Origin: Maritimibacter sp.
GTDB taxonomy: Bacteria > Pseudomonadota > Alphaproteobacteria > Rhodobacterales > Rhodobacteraceae
Assembly: GCA_017792445.1 (NCBI GenBank)
Contig: CP051232.1
Span: 4,438,001-4,502,000 of the forward strand
DNA length: 64,000 nt
Direction: 5' to 3'
This document shows positions 43,445-52,056 of this stretch, one piece after another. The translations under genes and the position numbers were made by a program. Within the stretch, counting starts at the first letter, position 1. Each line of letters starts with the position of its first letter. The notes beneath the pieces were generated by a model. It was not told the DNA's origin, searched no databases, and saw only the letters and a list, made by a program, of their open reading frames with translations.

Positions 43445-44467
43445 ATGGCCATCACGCCCTGGCGCGCAACCTGTATCCAAGTCGACAGCAAGCTCGCCTT
43501 CCCCGCCGAGACCAAAGAGGCCGCCTGGGCCGTCATCAACGGCAATATCGACGTCGCCCTCGCCGCCATCGAGGCCGCCTGCGACAGCGACACGCCGCCG
43601 AAACTGGTGGTTCTGCCCGAGTTCGTCTTTCAGGGCCCGCAACGCAGCCTGCCCGCAAGCGTCTGGATCGAACGCGCCTGCACCACGATCCCGGGCGCGA
43701 TCACCGACCGTCTGGCCGAGGTCGCGATCAAGCGCGGCATCTATATTGCCGGCAACCATTTCGAGGTCGATCCGAAGTGGCCCGACCGCTATTTCAACTC
43801 GTCCTTCCTTCTGGACCCTAAAGGCGAAGTGATCCTGCGCTACCGCCGGATCAACACCGGCAGCTGGACGTCGCCGCACGATATCCTTGACGAGTACCGC
43901 GAGGCCTATGGCGAGGAAGGCATCTTCCCGGTGGCCGACACCGAACTCGGCCGTCTGGCGATCTTCCCCTGCGGCGAGGTCTCGGTGCCCGAGATCACCC
44001 GCTCGTTCATGCTGCGCGGCGCCGAGGTCATCCTGCACCCCGACAACGCGCCGGTCAGCACGCTGGCGGATTGCGCGAAACGCTGCCGCGCGGCAGAGAA
44101 CATGGTCTATCTGATCTCGTGCAACCTGTCGGGCACCGCGGGCTTCTCGGATACGCTGACCGGCGGGCACTCGATGATCGTCGATTATCGCGGCGACCTG
44201 ATCGCCTTCGAGGAAAGCGACAAGGCGTCGAATGCCTGTTCCGCGATGATCGACGTCGAGGCGCTTCAGGCGGCGCGGCACGACACCGGGATGGCGAACG
44301 GCCTGATGCGGTCGCGGTTCGAGATGTACCGCGACTATTACGGCAGCGCCGATTTCTACCCGGCGAACGGTCTGGCCGAGGCCGCCGTCGAGACCAACGA
44401 CGATTTCGCAGCGGTACATCAGAAGGCGCTGGCCAACATGTCGGCCGCCGGCGTCCTGCGCGACTGA
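43445..44467 (+). CDS. Carbon-nitrogen hydrolase (nitrilase superfamily), copy 1
   Basis: 340 aa. Catalytic Glu is E59 (VVLPEF) and the nucleophile is C176 in FPCGEVSVPE. The usual catalytic Lys of the YRK segment is replaced: RYRRINTG gives R135. The other copy at 53.4 kb has exactly the same three positions. Members hydrolyse amides, nitriles or N-carbamoyl groups. The start at 43445 was chosen because homology with copy 2 begins there (ITPWRATCIQ against IPSWRATCIQ). It is followed by a strong terminator and regulated from the GntR 1 divergent region. Confidence 0.9.
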   Translation: MAITPWRATCIQVDSKLAFPAETKEAAWAVINGNIDVALAAIEAACDSDTPPKLVVLPEFVFQGPQRSLPASVWIERACTTIPGAITDRLAEVAIKRGIYIAGNHFEVDPKWPDRYFNSSFLLDPKGEVILRYRRINTGSWTSPHDILDEYREAYGEEGIFPVADTELGRLAIFPCGEVSVPEITRSFMLRGAEVILHPDNAPVSTLADCAKRCRAAENMVYLISCNLSGTAGFSDTLTGGHSMIVDYRGDLIAFEESDKASNACSAMIDVEALQAARHDTGMANGLMRSRFEMYRDYYGSADFYPANGLAEAAVETNDDFAAVHQKALANMSAAGVLRD

Positions 44468-44487
44468 CCGCGCTGGTCAAACCCATT

Positions 44488-44520
44488 TCGCGGGCGCCCG
44501 CCACGACGCGGCGCCCGCGA
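44488..44520 (+). terminator. Hairpin terminator after nitrilase 1
   Basis: Perfect 11-bp GC-rich stem (44488-44498 with 44510-44520) with an 11-nt loop, 20 nt after the stop. No T-run follows. Confidence 0.65.
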
Positions 44521-44842
44521 CGCCGGCCAATCGGACGGCCCCAACTCCCCCACTACTCTCTGAACGAAACAGCCGCGCGGCGGGAATGCTGCACGGCAGC
44601 ATCGGGTGCGTCGAGATCCGCGATTACGGCTGGACCGACCGCCGGCTTCACCGCAAGATCGGCCGATAGTTCAAATCCCGCGGCTGTCCAGTTCAGCCGC
44701 ACCCGCGCAGCCCCGATTCCTTTCCCGCTGCGAGCGATTTTAGACATTGGCCGTCTGGCAACGCCGAAATTTAAGGCAAAACGCGCATCGCTCCCGTCCC
44801 TGCGCGCACCGGTCCCGGTTTCCTTTGTGACGTGTTTATCGC

Positions 44843-44852
44843 TGGCATACCA
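44843..44852. promoter_or_regulatory. Shared-regulon operator upstream of the second NMT1 importer operon
   Basis: TGGCATACCA lies 66 nt before the binding protein start; one base from the perfect palindrome TGGTATACCA. Confidence 0.7.
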
Positions 44853-44918
44853 TGTGAATGCCAACTCAACACCGATGAGAAACCGCCTGCATCCGGGCGC
44901 CAACGAGAGGCCAGCCAA

Positions 44919-45920
44919 ATGAAACACTTTCTGCTCCGCACACTTTCCGGCGTCGCTCTTGCCGGGGGGCTGGGCCTGACGCCCGCCTTCGCTCAAGACC
45001 TTACAGATGTCAGCCTGCGCCTTGCATGGGTGACCGGCGGGGTCGACGCCCCGTTCTTCGTCGCCAAGGAAAGCGGCTATTTCGCCGAGGAAGGTCTCGA
45101 CGTCGAGATCGTCGACGGCAACGGCTCGACCGGCACGATCCAAGCCGTCGGCAACGGCGACTTCGACATCGGCATCGCCGGTCTCGGCGCGCTGGCGCAG
45201 GCCCAGAAAGCGGCCGGTGCGGATACCATCATCGCCGTCGCGGGCCTGATCCAGAAAGACCCGACCTCGATCATCTCGCTGGAAGGCTCGGGCATCGCCT
45301 CGCCGAAGGATATCGAGGGCAAGCGCCTTGGCACCGACGCGGGCAACTTCGAGGACGGCATGATCAAGGCCTTCGCCGAAGCGAACGGCATCGACCTGGA
45401 GAAGGTCGAAGTGATCATCATCAACGGCGGCAACGACCGGGTCGCGCTGCTGAAAGGCGACGTCGACTTCATCAACGGCTGGGCCAACCCGGACGGCGAC
45501 AAGGTCGCCGCGATGCACCCGATCGAACCGCCGCTGCTGTTCGCCGACTACGGCGTGAACATCCTTGGCTCGTCGGTCATCGTGCGGAAGGACTTCCTTG
45601 CCGAGAACCCCGACGTGGTCTCAGGCTTCCTGGAAGCGATCATCAAGGCGAAAGCCGATGTCGAGGCCGACCCGGAAGCCGCCCGTGACGCGATCATGGC
45701 GAACCGCCCGGACTCGGACCCGGAAGCGATCCTCGAGCAGATCATCGTGATGAAGAAGTACGAGCACACCGCCGCGACCGAAGACATGCCCTATGGCACC
45801 GTCGCGCTGGAAGACATCGAACTGACCATCGACCTGCTTGAGAAATACTCGGGCATGGAGCCGGGCCTGACCCCGGGCGACATCTACACCGACGCCTATC
45901 TCCCCGCGGCGATGAACTGA
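44919..45920 (+). CDS. ABC transporter substrate-binding protein, NMT1/SsuA type
   Basis: 333 aa with a Sec signal peptide (MKHFLLRTLSGVALAGGLGLTPAFA, cut before QDLTD). The mature start VSLRLAWVTGGVDAPFFVAKESGYF is typical of the NMT1/taurine group. First gene of an operon with an SDR, an ATPase and a permease, so a full second importer is encoded. It differs clearly in sequence from the binding proteins at 17.0 and 39.1 kb, so another ligand is likely. A strong hairpin after the gene probably keeps its expression above that of the downstream genes. Confidence 0.92.
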   Translation: MKHFLLRTLSGVALAGGLGLTPAFAQDLTDVSLRLAWVTGGVDAPFFVAKESGYFAEEGLDVEIVDGNGSTGTIQAVGNGDFDIGIAGLGALAQAQKAAGADTIIAVAGLIQKDPTSIISLEGSGIASPKDIEGKRLGTDAGNFEDGMIKAFAEANGIDLEKVEVIIINGGNDRVALLKGDVDFINGWANPDGDKVAAMHPIEPPLLFADYGVNILGSSVIVRKDFLAENPDVVSGFLEAIIKAKADVEADPEAARDAIMANRPDSDPEAILEQIIVMKKYEHTAATEDMPYGTVALEDIELTIDLLEKYSGMEPGLTPGDIYTDAYLPAAMN

Positions 45921-45942
45921 TCGGTTCATCTCCGAACTCGAA

Positions 45943-45969
45943 CCGTGGGGTGGTGCGTCCACCCCACGG
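45943..45969 (+). terminator. Intercistronic hairpin after the binding-protein gene
   Basis: Perfect 11-bp stem (45943-45953 with 45959-45969) with a 5-nt loop and a short CTTTG after it. It probably terminates or protects part of the transcripts between the binding protein and SDR genes. Confidence 0.6.
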
Positions 45970-45999
45970 CCCTTTGTGCAAGTAACGACAGAGGCCACC

Positions 46000-46788
46000 T
46001 TGGATCTCGGACTGAAAGACCGCCACGCGCTTGTTCTCGGCGCCACCGGAGGGCTTGGCAAAGCCACCGCCCTCGCTCTTCTGGCCGAAGGCGCCAGCGT
46101 CACCTTCGCGGGCCGCGACGAAGCAAAGCTTGCCGCGCTGCTGGGCGAATTGCCCGCCGATCAGGCGGAGCGTGCCAATATCGCGGTGGCCGACCTTGGC
46201 GACACGACGGCGCCTGCGACATTGGCGGCGGCGGCGCGCGAACCTACGGGGCATGTCGATATCCTCGTCAACAACTCCGGTGGCCCGCCGCCCGGCCTGC
46301 CCACCTCGGTCGATCCGCTGGTGATGCAGGAACACTATGCAAAGATGGTCACCCCGCTGGTGACGCTGACGCTGGACCTGCTTGGACCCATGCGCGCGAA
46401 GGGCTGGGGCCGCATCCTCACCATCGCCTCGTCCGGTGTCGTCCAGCCGATCCCGCATCTGCCGGTGTCGAACGCGCTCCGGTCGTCGCTGGTGGGCTTC
46501 ATGAAAAGCCTCGCCGGTGAAGTGGCGGGAGACGGCGTGACGGTGAACATCCTCGCCCCCGGCCGCATCCTGACCGACCGCGTGATCTCGATCGACACAG
46601 GCGCGGCGGCGAAGACCGGCAAACCGCTGGCGGACGTACAGGCGGCATCCGCCGCGACGATCCCGGCGGGGCGCTATGGCAGCCCGGAGGAATTCGGCGC
46701 GGTCGCGGCCTTTCTGGCTTCGGCGCCCGCCTCATACGTCACCGGCAGCACGATCCGCATCGACGGAGGCATGATCCGCGCGGTCTGA
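46000..46788 (+). CDS. SDR family protein with altered active site
   Basis: 262 aa from the TTG at 46000, preceded by GAGG; a GTG at 45976 is also in frame. The Rossmann part is normal (LVLGATGGLGKATA, VNNSGGPPPG). The classical YxxxK is missing: the segment after the catalytic Ser reads SSGVVQPIPHLPVSNALRSS, with Asn and Arg where Tyr and Lys belong. This variant marks a known divergent branch of SDRs, whose reaction is poorly defined. It sits between the binding protein and ATPase of an ABC importer, so it should act on the imported compound. Confidence 0.85.
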   Translation: MDLGLKDRHALVLGATGGLGKATALALLAEGASVTFAGRDEAKLAALLGELPADQAERANIAVADLGDTTAPATLAAAAREPTGHVDILVNNSGGPPPGLPTSVDPLVMQEHYAKMVTPLVTLTLDLLGPMRAKGWGRILTIASSGVVQPIPHLPVSNALRSSLVGFMKSLAGEVAGDGVTVNILAPGRILTDRVISIDTGAAAKTGKPLADVQAASAATIPAGRYGSPEEFGAVAAFLASAPASYVTGSTIRIDGGMIRAV

Positions 46789-46872
46789 CCGCGCCCGTAC
46801 AAGAATGGCGCCCGCCCGCCGGACGCCACCACTCACACCAAGGAGCGGTCCAATGGACCCGGACAACCAGCA

Positions 46873-47712
46873 ATGAACGCACTCCCATCGCCAGACAGCC
46901 TGTCCACTCCCGCCACCGACACCCTGACGTCCACGGGCGCTGCGCACGTCTCGATCAAGGGCGTCACCAAGGTGTTCAACGGCCGCAAGGGCCGGGTTCA
47001 GGCGCTTGAGCCGGTCGACCTCGACATCCGCCGGGGCGAGTTCGTCTCGATCCTCGGCCCGTCCGGGTGCGGCAAGTCCACCCTGATGATGCTGCTGTCC
47101 GGTCTGCTTCCGGCCAGTTCCGGCCAGATCACCGTGGACGGCAAGGAGATCAACGCCCCCAACCCAGAGGCGGGGATCGTGTTCCAGAAGGACGTGCTGC
47201 TGGACTGGCGGTCGGCGCTGGAGAACGTGATGATCCAGGCCGAGATCCGCAAATCGGACAAGGCCGAGGCGAAGGCCCGCGCGATGGAACTGCTGTCGAT
47301 GGTGTCGCTGGACGACTTCCACGACGCCTATCCCAGCGAGCTTTCGGGCGGTATGCGACAGCGGGTCTCGATCTGCCGGGCGCTGCTGCACAAGCCGCCG
47401 CTGATGCTGATGGACGAGCCCTTCGGCGCGCTGGACGCGATGACGCGGGACCAGTTACAGCTTGATCTGCTGAAGCTGTGCCGCGACGACGACATGACGG
47501 TCTTCTTCATCACCCACTCGATCCCCGAGGCGATCTTCCTCAGCGACCGCGTCGTGGTGATGACGCCGCGCCCGGGCCGGGTCGAGCGCATCGTGAACAT
47601 CGACCTGCCCCGACCTCGCCGTCTCGCCATGCGCGAGGATCCGAAATTCATCCAATACGTCCACGAGCTGACCGGCATCTTCAAAAGCCTCGGCGTCTTC
47701 CGGGAGGAATAA
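46873..47712 (+). CDS. ABC transporter ATP-binding protein, SsuB/TauB type
   Basis: 279 aa. Walker A GPSGCGKST, signature LSGGMRQR and Walker B LMLMDEPFGALD are intact; a Q-loop is in GIVFQKDVLLDWR. The gene ends one base before the permease start, indicating coupling. Works with the NMT1-type binding protein at 44.9 kb. Confidence 0.93.
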   Translation: MNALPSPDSLSTPATDTLTSTGAAHVSIKGVTKVFNGRKGRVQALEPVDLDIRRGEFVSILGPSGCGKSTLMMLLSGLLPASSGQITVDGKEINAPNPEAGIVFQKDVLLDWRSALENVMIQAEIRKSDKAEAKARAMELLSMVSLDDFHDAYPSELSGGMRQRVSICRALLHKPPLMLMDEPFGALDAMTRDQLQLDLLKLCRDDDMTVFFITHSIPEAIFLSDRVVVMTPRPGRVERIVNIDLPRPRRLAMREDPKFIQYVHELTGIFKSLGVFREE

Positions 47713-48543
47713 ATGGCTATGGCATCCGCAACCGAACCGCAGCAGGACGGGACACGCGCCCTCGCCCCCGTCCTGAAAGTGCTGAATGGCGTGCCGCTGG
47801 CCGTCTGGACGCTGATCGGGCTTCTTCTGTTCTGGGAGGCCTATGTGCGGCTGGCGAACGTCCCGCCCTTCATCCTGCCCGCGCCCTCGGCCATCGCGCA
47901 GGAATTCCGAGCTTATGGGCACCGGCTGTTCCCGAACGCGCTGGTGACGATGTTCGAGGTCGTTTTCGGGTTCACCTGCGCCGTACTGATCGGCGTGCCG
48001 CTGGCGGTGGCCATCGTCTATTCCAAGTTCATCCAGAAGGGTGTCTATCCGCTGATCGTCGCCAGCCAGACGATCCCCAAGGTCGCCATCGCGCCGCTGC
48101 TGCTGACCTGGTTCGGCTATGGCATGACGCCGAAGATCGTGATCGTGATCCTGCTGTCGTTCTTCCCCATCGTCATCAATTCGGTGATGGGCCTGCGGTC
48201 TGCGTCTGACGAGATGATCCACCTTGCCCGCTCGATGGGCGCGAGCGCCTGGCAGACGTTCTGGAAGTTCCGCCTGCCCCACGCGCTGCCGTCGATCTTC
48301 GCGGGGCTGAAGCTGGCCACGGCGCTGTCGGTGATCGGCGCGATCGTCGCCGAGTTCATCGGGGCGGACAAGGGTCTGGGCTATCTGATCCTGATCGCCG
48401 GATCCAACTTCGACGTCGCCCGCCAGTTCGCCGCGATCATCTGTATCGCGCTGATCGGGATGTGCTTCTTCTTCACCCTCGAGATGGTGGAACGCTTCGC
48501 GATCCCGTGGCGGAACAAGTCGGACGTCTCTGGCGAGGCGTAA
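47713..48543 (+). CDS. ABC transporter permease, SsuC/TauC type
   Basis: 276 aa with about six helices; the EAA-type loop is HLARSMGASAWQTFWKFRLPHALPSIFAGL. It begins directly after the ATPase stop. It is the last gene of the second importer operon and is followed by a rho-independent terminator. Confidence 0.93.
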   Translation: MAMASATEPQQDGTRALAPVLKVLNGVPLAVWTLIGLLLFWEAYVRLANVPPFILPAPSAIAQEFRAYGHRLFPNALVTMFEVVFGFTCAVLIGVPLAVAIVYSKFIQKGVYPLIVASQTIPKVAIAPLLLTWFGYGMTPKIVIVILLSFFPIVINSVMGLRSASDEMIHLARSMGASAWQTFWKFRLPHALPSIFAGLKLATALSVIGAIVAEFIGADKGLGYLILIAGSNFDVARQFAAIICIALIGMCFFFTLEMVERFAIPWRNKSDVSGEA

Positions 48544-48845
48544 GCCGTTCTGCCTGGAGTGAAGCCGATACGACAGGCCGGGCGATCACCGCCCGGCCTT
48601 TTTCGTGCGGCACCGGATTGGGGATTGCTGACCCCGCCCGCGCGAATGCCGTGCTCGGAAACGGGGGCAATTGCCAACCCCGAACGCAGGCTCGAAATCC
48701 CTCGGGCCGGGTGTCGCGAAATGGCGGATCATTGCAATCCAGCCTTCGCCCCATGGCGCAGCGCGGCTTCGGCGAAGTCCTGAATTTCTTTTACACACGG
48801 GCGGGGCTTTCCTAGTGTTCTTGGCATCCAACCAAGGAGACCCGC
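48544..48845. other. 302-nt intergenic stretch with terminator and palindromes
   Basis: After the terminator the spacer holds GGGG-N8-CCCC (48620-48635) and the perfect palindrome GGCAATTGCC (48666-48675). Both contain ATTGC and are candidate operators for the secreted-protein pair that follows. No gene is seen. Confidence 0.4.
48575..48603 (+). terminator. Rho-independent terminator of the importer operon
   Basis: Ten-bp stem (48575-48584 with 48590-48599), loop ATCAC, followed directly by TTTTTC. Confidence 0.9.
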
Positions 48846-49481
48846 ATGAATTCCGTCCGGAGCCTGCCTGCAATCGTCTCTCTGATCGTCACGCTGCCCG
48901 CCATGGGCCATGCGCAGGACAGTTCTGCGCCACGTGTTTTCAATGACTTCCTGAACGTCTCGGTGGACGCGAACATCACCCATCTGGAAACCACGGTCGG
49001 GGCGGTTTCGATCAAGTGCGAAGTGGATTCGTTTTTCAGTTCCAACGGCGGTTCAGGCAGCCACGAGGTCGTGGGCGAGGCGATGTTGATCCTGCACGGC
49101 GGCATGTTCGACGTGGGCGGACGTTCGATCGAAGAGGCCATGCTCCAGAAGATCCCCTATACGGAATTTCGGCGTCTCGACTTGGTTTTCGGGAACGGCG
49201 GTACGCGGCAAATTGTCGAAACCTTCGACCTGACGCTTGGCCCCGTTCACTCGCCCTCGCGGATCGAGGAATGGAGCAACGGCGGCTGCTTTCTGGAGCT
49301 GTTTCACGAATCCGAGACCTCGGGCATGTCCGAGGCCGAAATGATCGAAATGGTCTCGGACGAGTTCTACGGCACTTTGCCCGCAAAATGCGATGCCGCC
49401 ACGCCGACGCGATTGTTCAACTGCCTGCGGCCCGGCACCAGCCTTGAAAGCGCCGTGTTCTCTTTCGCACGTGAATTCTAG
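48846..49481 (+). CDS. Secreted protein of unknown function
   Basis: 211 aa. A Sec signal peptide (MNSVRSLPAIVSLIVTLPAMGHAQ) leads to an acidic mature protein with no motif I recognise. Three Cys in the mature part (SIKCEV, GGCFLE and LPAKCDAA), plus one near the end (LFNCLRPG), could form two disulfides in the periplasm. AAGGAG lies 7 nt upstream of the start. It is 25 nt from the repeat protein gene, so both are probably made and exported together. It does not share the 10-bp operator of its surroundings and may be an insertion into the catabolic region. Confidence 0.65.
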   Translation: MNSVRSLPAIVSLIVTLPAMGHAQDSSAPRVFNDFLNVSVDANITHLETTVGAVSIKCEVDSFFSSNGGSGSHEVVGEAMLILHGGMFDVGGRSIEEAMLQKIPYTEFRRLDLVFGNGGTRQIVETFDLTLGPVHSPSRIEEWSNGGCFLELFHESETSGMSEAEMIEMVSDEFYGTLPAKCDAATPTRLFNCLRPGTSLESAVFSFAREF

Positions 49482-49506
49482 CGCGGCGATATCAAGGCTT
49501 GGCGGC

Positions 49507-50907
49507 GTGACGCAGGCGCGCGCCGGGTTTTGTCTTTTGCTGGCGTCTCTGGCCGGGTCCGTGGGCATCTCGCATGCGGACGAAGAGACCCGTGTCAGCG
49601 CGACACTCGGCTTTTCCGGTTGGGGCAGCGACGCGGGCACGACGAGACGCGGGGCGATCGGCTTTGAGGGCTGGGGCGCCGAGACGGCGGCACGGCAGGC
49701 CGCCCTTGCCTTCACGGGGTTCGGAGGTCCGGACCCGGCGGTCGATGGTGGTCTGACGTTTGCGGGTTGGGCCCTGACCAAGGACGGCCCCAAAGCGGAC
49801 CTGACCTTTTCGGGCTGGGGCATGACCCAAGAGGCCCCCAAGGCAAAGCTGGCGTTTTCGGGCTGGGCCAAGGATGGGCCGACAATCGAAACCTCGCTGG
49901 CTTTCGCGGGCTGGGGAGCAGACACGGCGCGCGTTCAGGGCCCGCTGTCCTTCTCGGGGTTCGGCGACCCTTCGGACGCGCCGGCCATGGCGCTTGCCTT
50001 TGCGGGCTGGGCGATGGACCAGACGGAGCTTTCGGGTGCCGTGAGCTTCGCAGGCTGCATCCGGGACGAGACCATCGCCCCCCATCCCCCGCTGCCACCA
50101 GAGGTCGTGCGGGCGCATTTCGCCAGCACCGACAAAGATCCAAATCTGGATCTCGAGGGGAACTGGCGCATCACGTGGGACGACGCGCCGATATCCTCGG
50201 CCTTCGTGACACTGACCAAGGGCGGCAGCTGGTCCTGCGTGCCGGGCGGGGACGGCTGTTGGTACGCGTTCTCCAGAGACCCGAGCGCGCCATGGCTTAT
50301 CGATATGTATATTCCCGAGCTCACGCTGTTCGAAAGCGAAGCCACGATCGGGCCGGGCCGCCAGTTCAGCGCGCAGTATTACTACCAAGTGCTTGGCCAC
50401 TGGGGCGGCACCTCGAAGGGCGTAGCCACGGAAAACACCATCGTCGGTCAATGGAGCTATGGCGACGAAGGCGGTCGCGAGGTCTGGACGCGCGTGCCCG
50501 GCACCATCACGGCGGCTGCCGGCAGCGACGGGCGCGTGGCGCCCCTTGGGCAGGCGGTTTCGGTTGTCACCGAATACGTCGACGCGACCTACACGATGCG
50601 CGGAAACCGCCCGGAAGCGTCGCTTCGCGTGCTGGGCGATCAGCTTTGGGGTGTTCAGCGGTACTGGATTCCTGCCGATAGCGATATCGAGATCGGCAGG
50701 GTCTGGTACATGTGCGCGGACTGGGCCGAAACGGGTGAAGTCTACGACGGCCACGAAGGCTGCTTTTCCAGCGGCGGCGCGGTCGGGCTGCGATTTGACC
50801 TCAACATCTGGCCCGACGCCAAGCCGGGATGGCATTACCTTTATGTGAACGACGTCGCGATCCCGTTCGAACTGGAAATCCAGGGTTATCCCGAGTGCGG
50901 CACCTAA
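49507..50907 (+). CDS. Secreted protein with ten 16-residue FSGWG repeats
   Basis: 466 aa from the GTG at 49507; another GTG at 49468 is in frame. Signal peptide to about residue 24 (GISHA). Residues 31-186 consist of ten repeats with the core xLxF(S/A/T)G(W/F)(G/A): the core Phe is at 36, 53, 69, 85, 101, 117, 133, 149, 165 and 181, a period of 16 (17 once). The C-terminal 270 residues are non-repetitive, rich in Trp, Gly and Tyr, with Cys pairs (WSCVPGGDGCW, YMCAD, EGCFSS), and look like a beta-rich domain. I recognise neither part. Function unknown; binding to a surface or glycan is a guess. Confidence 0.7.
   Translation: MTQARAGFCLLLASLAGSVGISHADEETRVSATLGFSGWGSDAGTTRRGAIGFEGWGAETAARQAALAFTGFGGPDPAVDGGLTFAGWALTKDGPKADLTFSGWGMTQEAPKAKLAFSGWAKDGPTIETSLAFAGWGADTARVQGPLSFSGFGDPSDAPAMALAFAGWAMDQTELSGAVSFAGCIRDETIAPHPPLPPEVVRAHFASTDKDPNLDLEGNWRITWDDAPISSAFVTLTKGGSWSCVPGGDGCWYAFSRDPSAPWLIDMYIPELTLFESEATIGPGRQFSAQYYYQVLGHWGGTSKGVATENTIVGQWSYGDEGGREVWTRVPGTITAAAGSDGRVAPLGQAVSVVTEYVDATYTMRGNRPEASLRVLGDQLWGVQRYWIPADSDIEIGRVWYMCADWAETGEVYDGHEGCFSSGGAVGLRFDLNIWPDAKPGWHYLYVNDVAIPFELEIQGYPECGT
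49597..50064 (+). repeat. Coding tandem repeat, ten units of about 48 bp
   Basis: Ten protein repeats with 16-residue spacing (first interval 17). The DNA copies have diverged, though short blocks coding for F-S/A-G-W-G recur, so the repeat is kept by protein selection rather than recent expansion. Confidence 0.75.
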
Positions 50908-50953
50908 GGGCCTAGGCTTGCTCGGAGAGATCCGGGAGCACCACCAAGGAAAA

Positions 50954-51000
50954 GCCCCGCCCCTGCCCGATGACGTCGAAACATCGGACGGGGACGGGGC
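50954..51000. terminator. Bidirectional terminator
   Basis: Nineteen-bp stem (50954-50972 with 50982-51000) with three G-U or A-C type mismatches and a 9-nt loop, between convergent genes. On the minus strand it is followed by TTTTCC, so it ends the Rieske operon. Confidence 0.75.
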
Positions 51001-51054
51001 GTCCCGGAACCATGGGGCTTCAAACGGGCGAGCGTGTGGAACCCGGCCCCAGGT

Positions 51055-52053
51055 TCAGAGATCGAGGACGAGGCGTCCGGACTTGCTGCCGGAACAGCAG
51101 ATCAGCATGACCTTGTTCGAGGCGCGCTCGCGGTCGCTGAGGATGTTGTCCTTGTGGTCAGGTTCGCCTTCGATGACCCGCGTCTCGCAGGTGCCGCAGA
51201 CACCGGAGCGGCAGGAATAGGCGACGCGGATGCCATTCTCGGTGAGGACTTCCATGATCGTGCGCCCGGCCGGAACCTCGAACTCCTGCCCTCGGCGCTT
51301 GAGCACCACGGTGAAGCTCTCGGTCGAGGCTTCGAACTCGTTCTTGAAGTGCTCGACGTGGACGGCATCGGGGTCCCTGCCCTTGGATGCGTCGGTGAAA
51401 GCCGCGATCATCGGTTCCGGGCCGCAGCAATAGATATGCGCGTCGGGCGCGGCGGCGGCCACGCGGGGGGCGATGTCCATGACCGTGCCGGTCAGCGCAT
51501 CGTCATGCAGGTGCAGCACCCCGTTCGAGGCGGCGGCCAGCGCGCGAAGCTCTGGCAGGTAGGCGGCCAGCGCCTCGGCCCGGAAGGCATAGTGCAGTTC
51601 CCACGGGGTTCCTCGCGCGGCGCAGGCGCGGATCATCGACAGGATCGGCGTGATGCCGATGCCGCCCGCGAAGAAGGCGAAGCGCGGGGCGTCGGCCAGC
51701 GGGAAGGTGTTCAGCGGAGCCGAGACCTGAAGCGTCGCCCCGACGCGAAGGTCCTCGACAAGGAACGCCGACCCGCCACGGCTGGCGGGATCGCGATTGA
51801 CCGCCACAAGGAAGCGGTCGTCGTCGCCGGGCGCGTTGACCAGCGAGTAGCTGTTCGACAGGTCCCCCGGCAGCGCGAGGTCGATATGGGCCCCGGCCTC
51901 GATCCCGTCGAGCCGGCCACCGTCCAAGCGGCGAAGTTCGATCTCGCGGATGGTCTCGGCGAGGTAGCGGATCGCCGTGACGCGCAGCGTCAGGGGGCCG
52001 GTGTCCTGTGCCGGCGCTGTCGCGCCGGCACGGATGGTTTCCTGCATGGTCAT
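51055..52053 (-). CDS. Ring-hydroxylating oxygenase reductase (PDR/VanB type)
   Basis: 332 aa in the order flavin domain, NAD domain, C-terminal plant-type [2Fe-2S]. Iron-sulfur ligands are C281, C286 and C289 (YSCRSGVCGTC) and C319 or C320 near the end. The nucleotide domain starts at FAFFAGGIGITPILSMIR. It passes electrons from NAD(P)H to the Rieske oxygenase encoded 3 nt upstream. It is the last gene of the nitrilase 2-oxygenase-reductase operon. Confidence 0.94.
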   Translation of the reverse strand: MTMQETIRAGATAPAQDTGPLTLRVTAIRYLAETIREIELRRLDGGRLDGIEAGAHIDLALPGDLSNSYSLVNAPGDDDRFLVAVNRDPASRGGSAFLVEDLRVGATLQVSAPLNTFPLADAPRFAFFAGGIGITPILSMIRACAARGTPWELHYAFRAEALAAYLPELRALAAASNGVLHLHDDALTGTVMDIAPRVAAAAPDAHIYCCGPEPMIAAFTDASKGRDPDAVHVEHFKNEFEASTESFTVVLKRRGQEFEVPAGRTIMEVLTENGIRVAYSCRSGVCGTCETRVIEGEPDHKDNILSDRERASNKVMLICCSGSKSGRLVLDL

Positions 52054-52056
52054 GCC

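Larger units (their letters stand above)
44468..44918. other. 451-nt gene-free stretch
   Basis: It starts with the terminator of nitrilase 1 (44488-44520) and ends with the operator and leader of the next operon. Between them (44530-44820) I see no convincing gene. A 27-codon plus-strand reading frame from 44586 has no binding site and no recognisable sequence. Confidence 0.5.

Noticed and set aside
44553-45518. Minus-strand frame spanning the 44.5-44.9 kb gap and the NMT1 binding protein
   Set aside because: Most of it is antisense to a clear binding protein gene; the part in the gap shows no motif or start signal.
49597-50064. Tandem repeat considered as a CRISPR array or minisatellite
   Set aside because: The repeats are conserved only at protein level and lie inside a continuous reading frame; no constant spacer/repeat structure.
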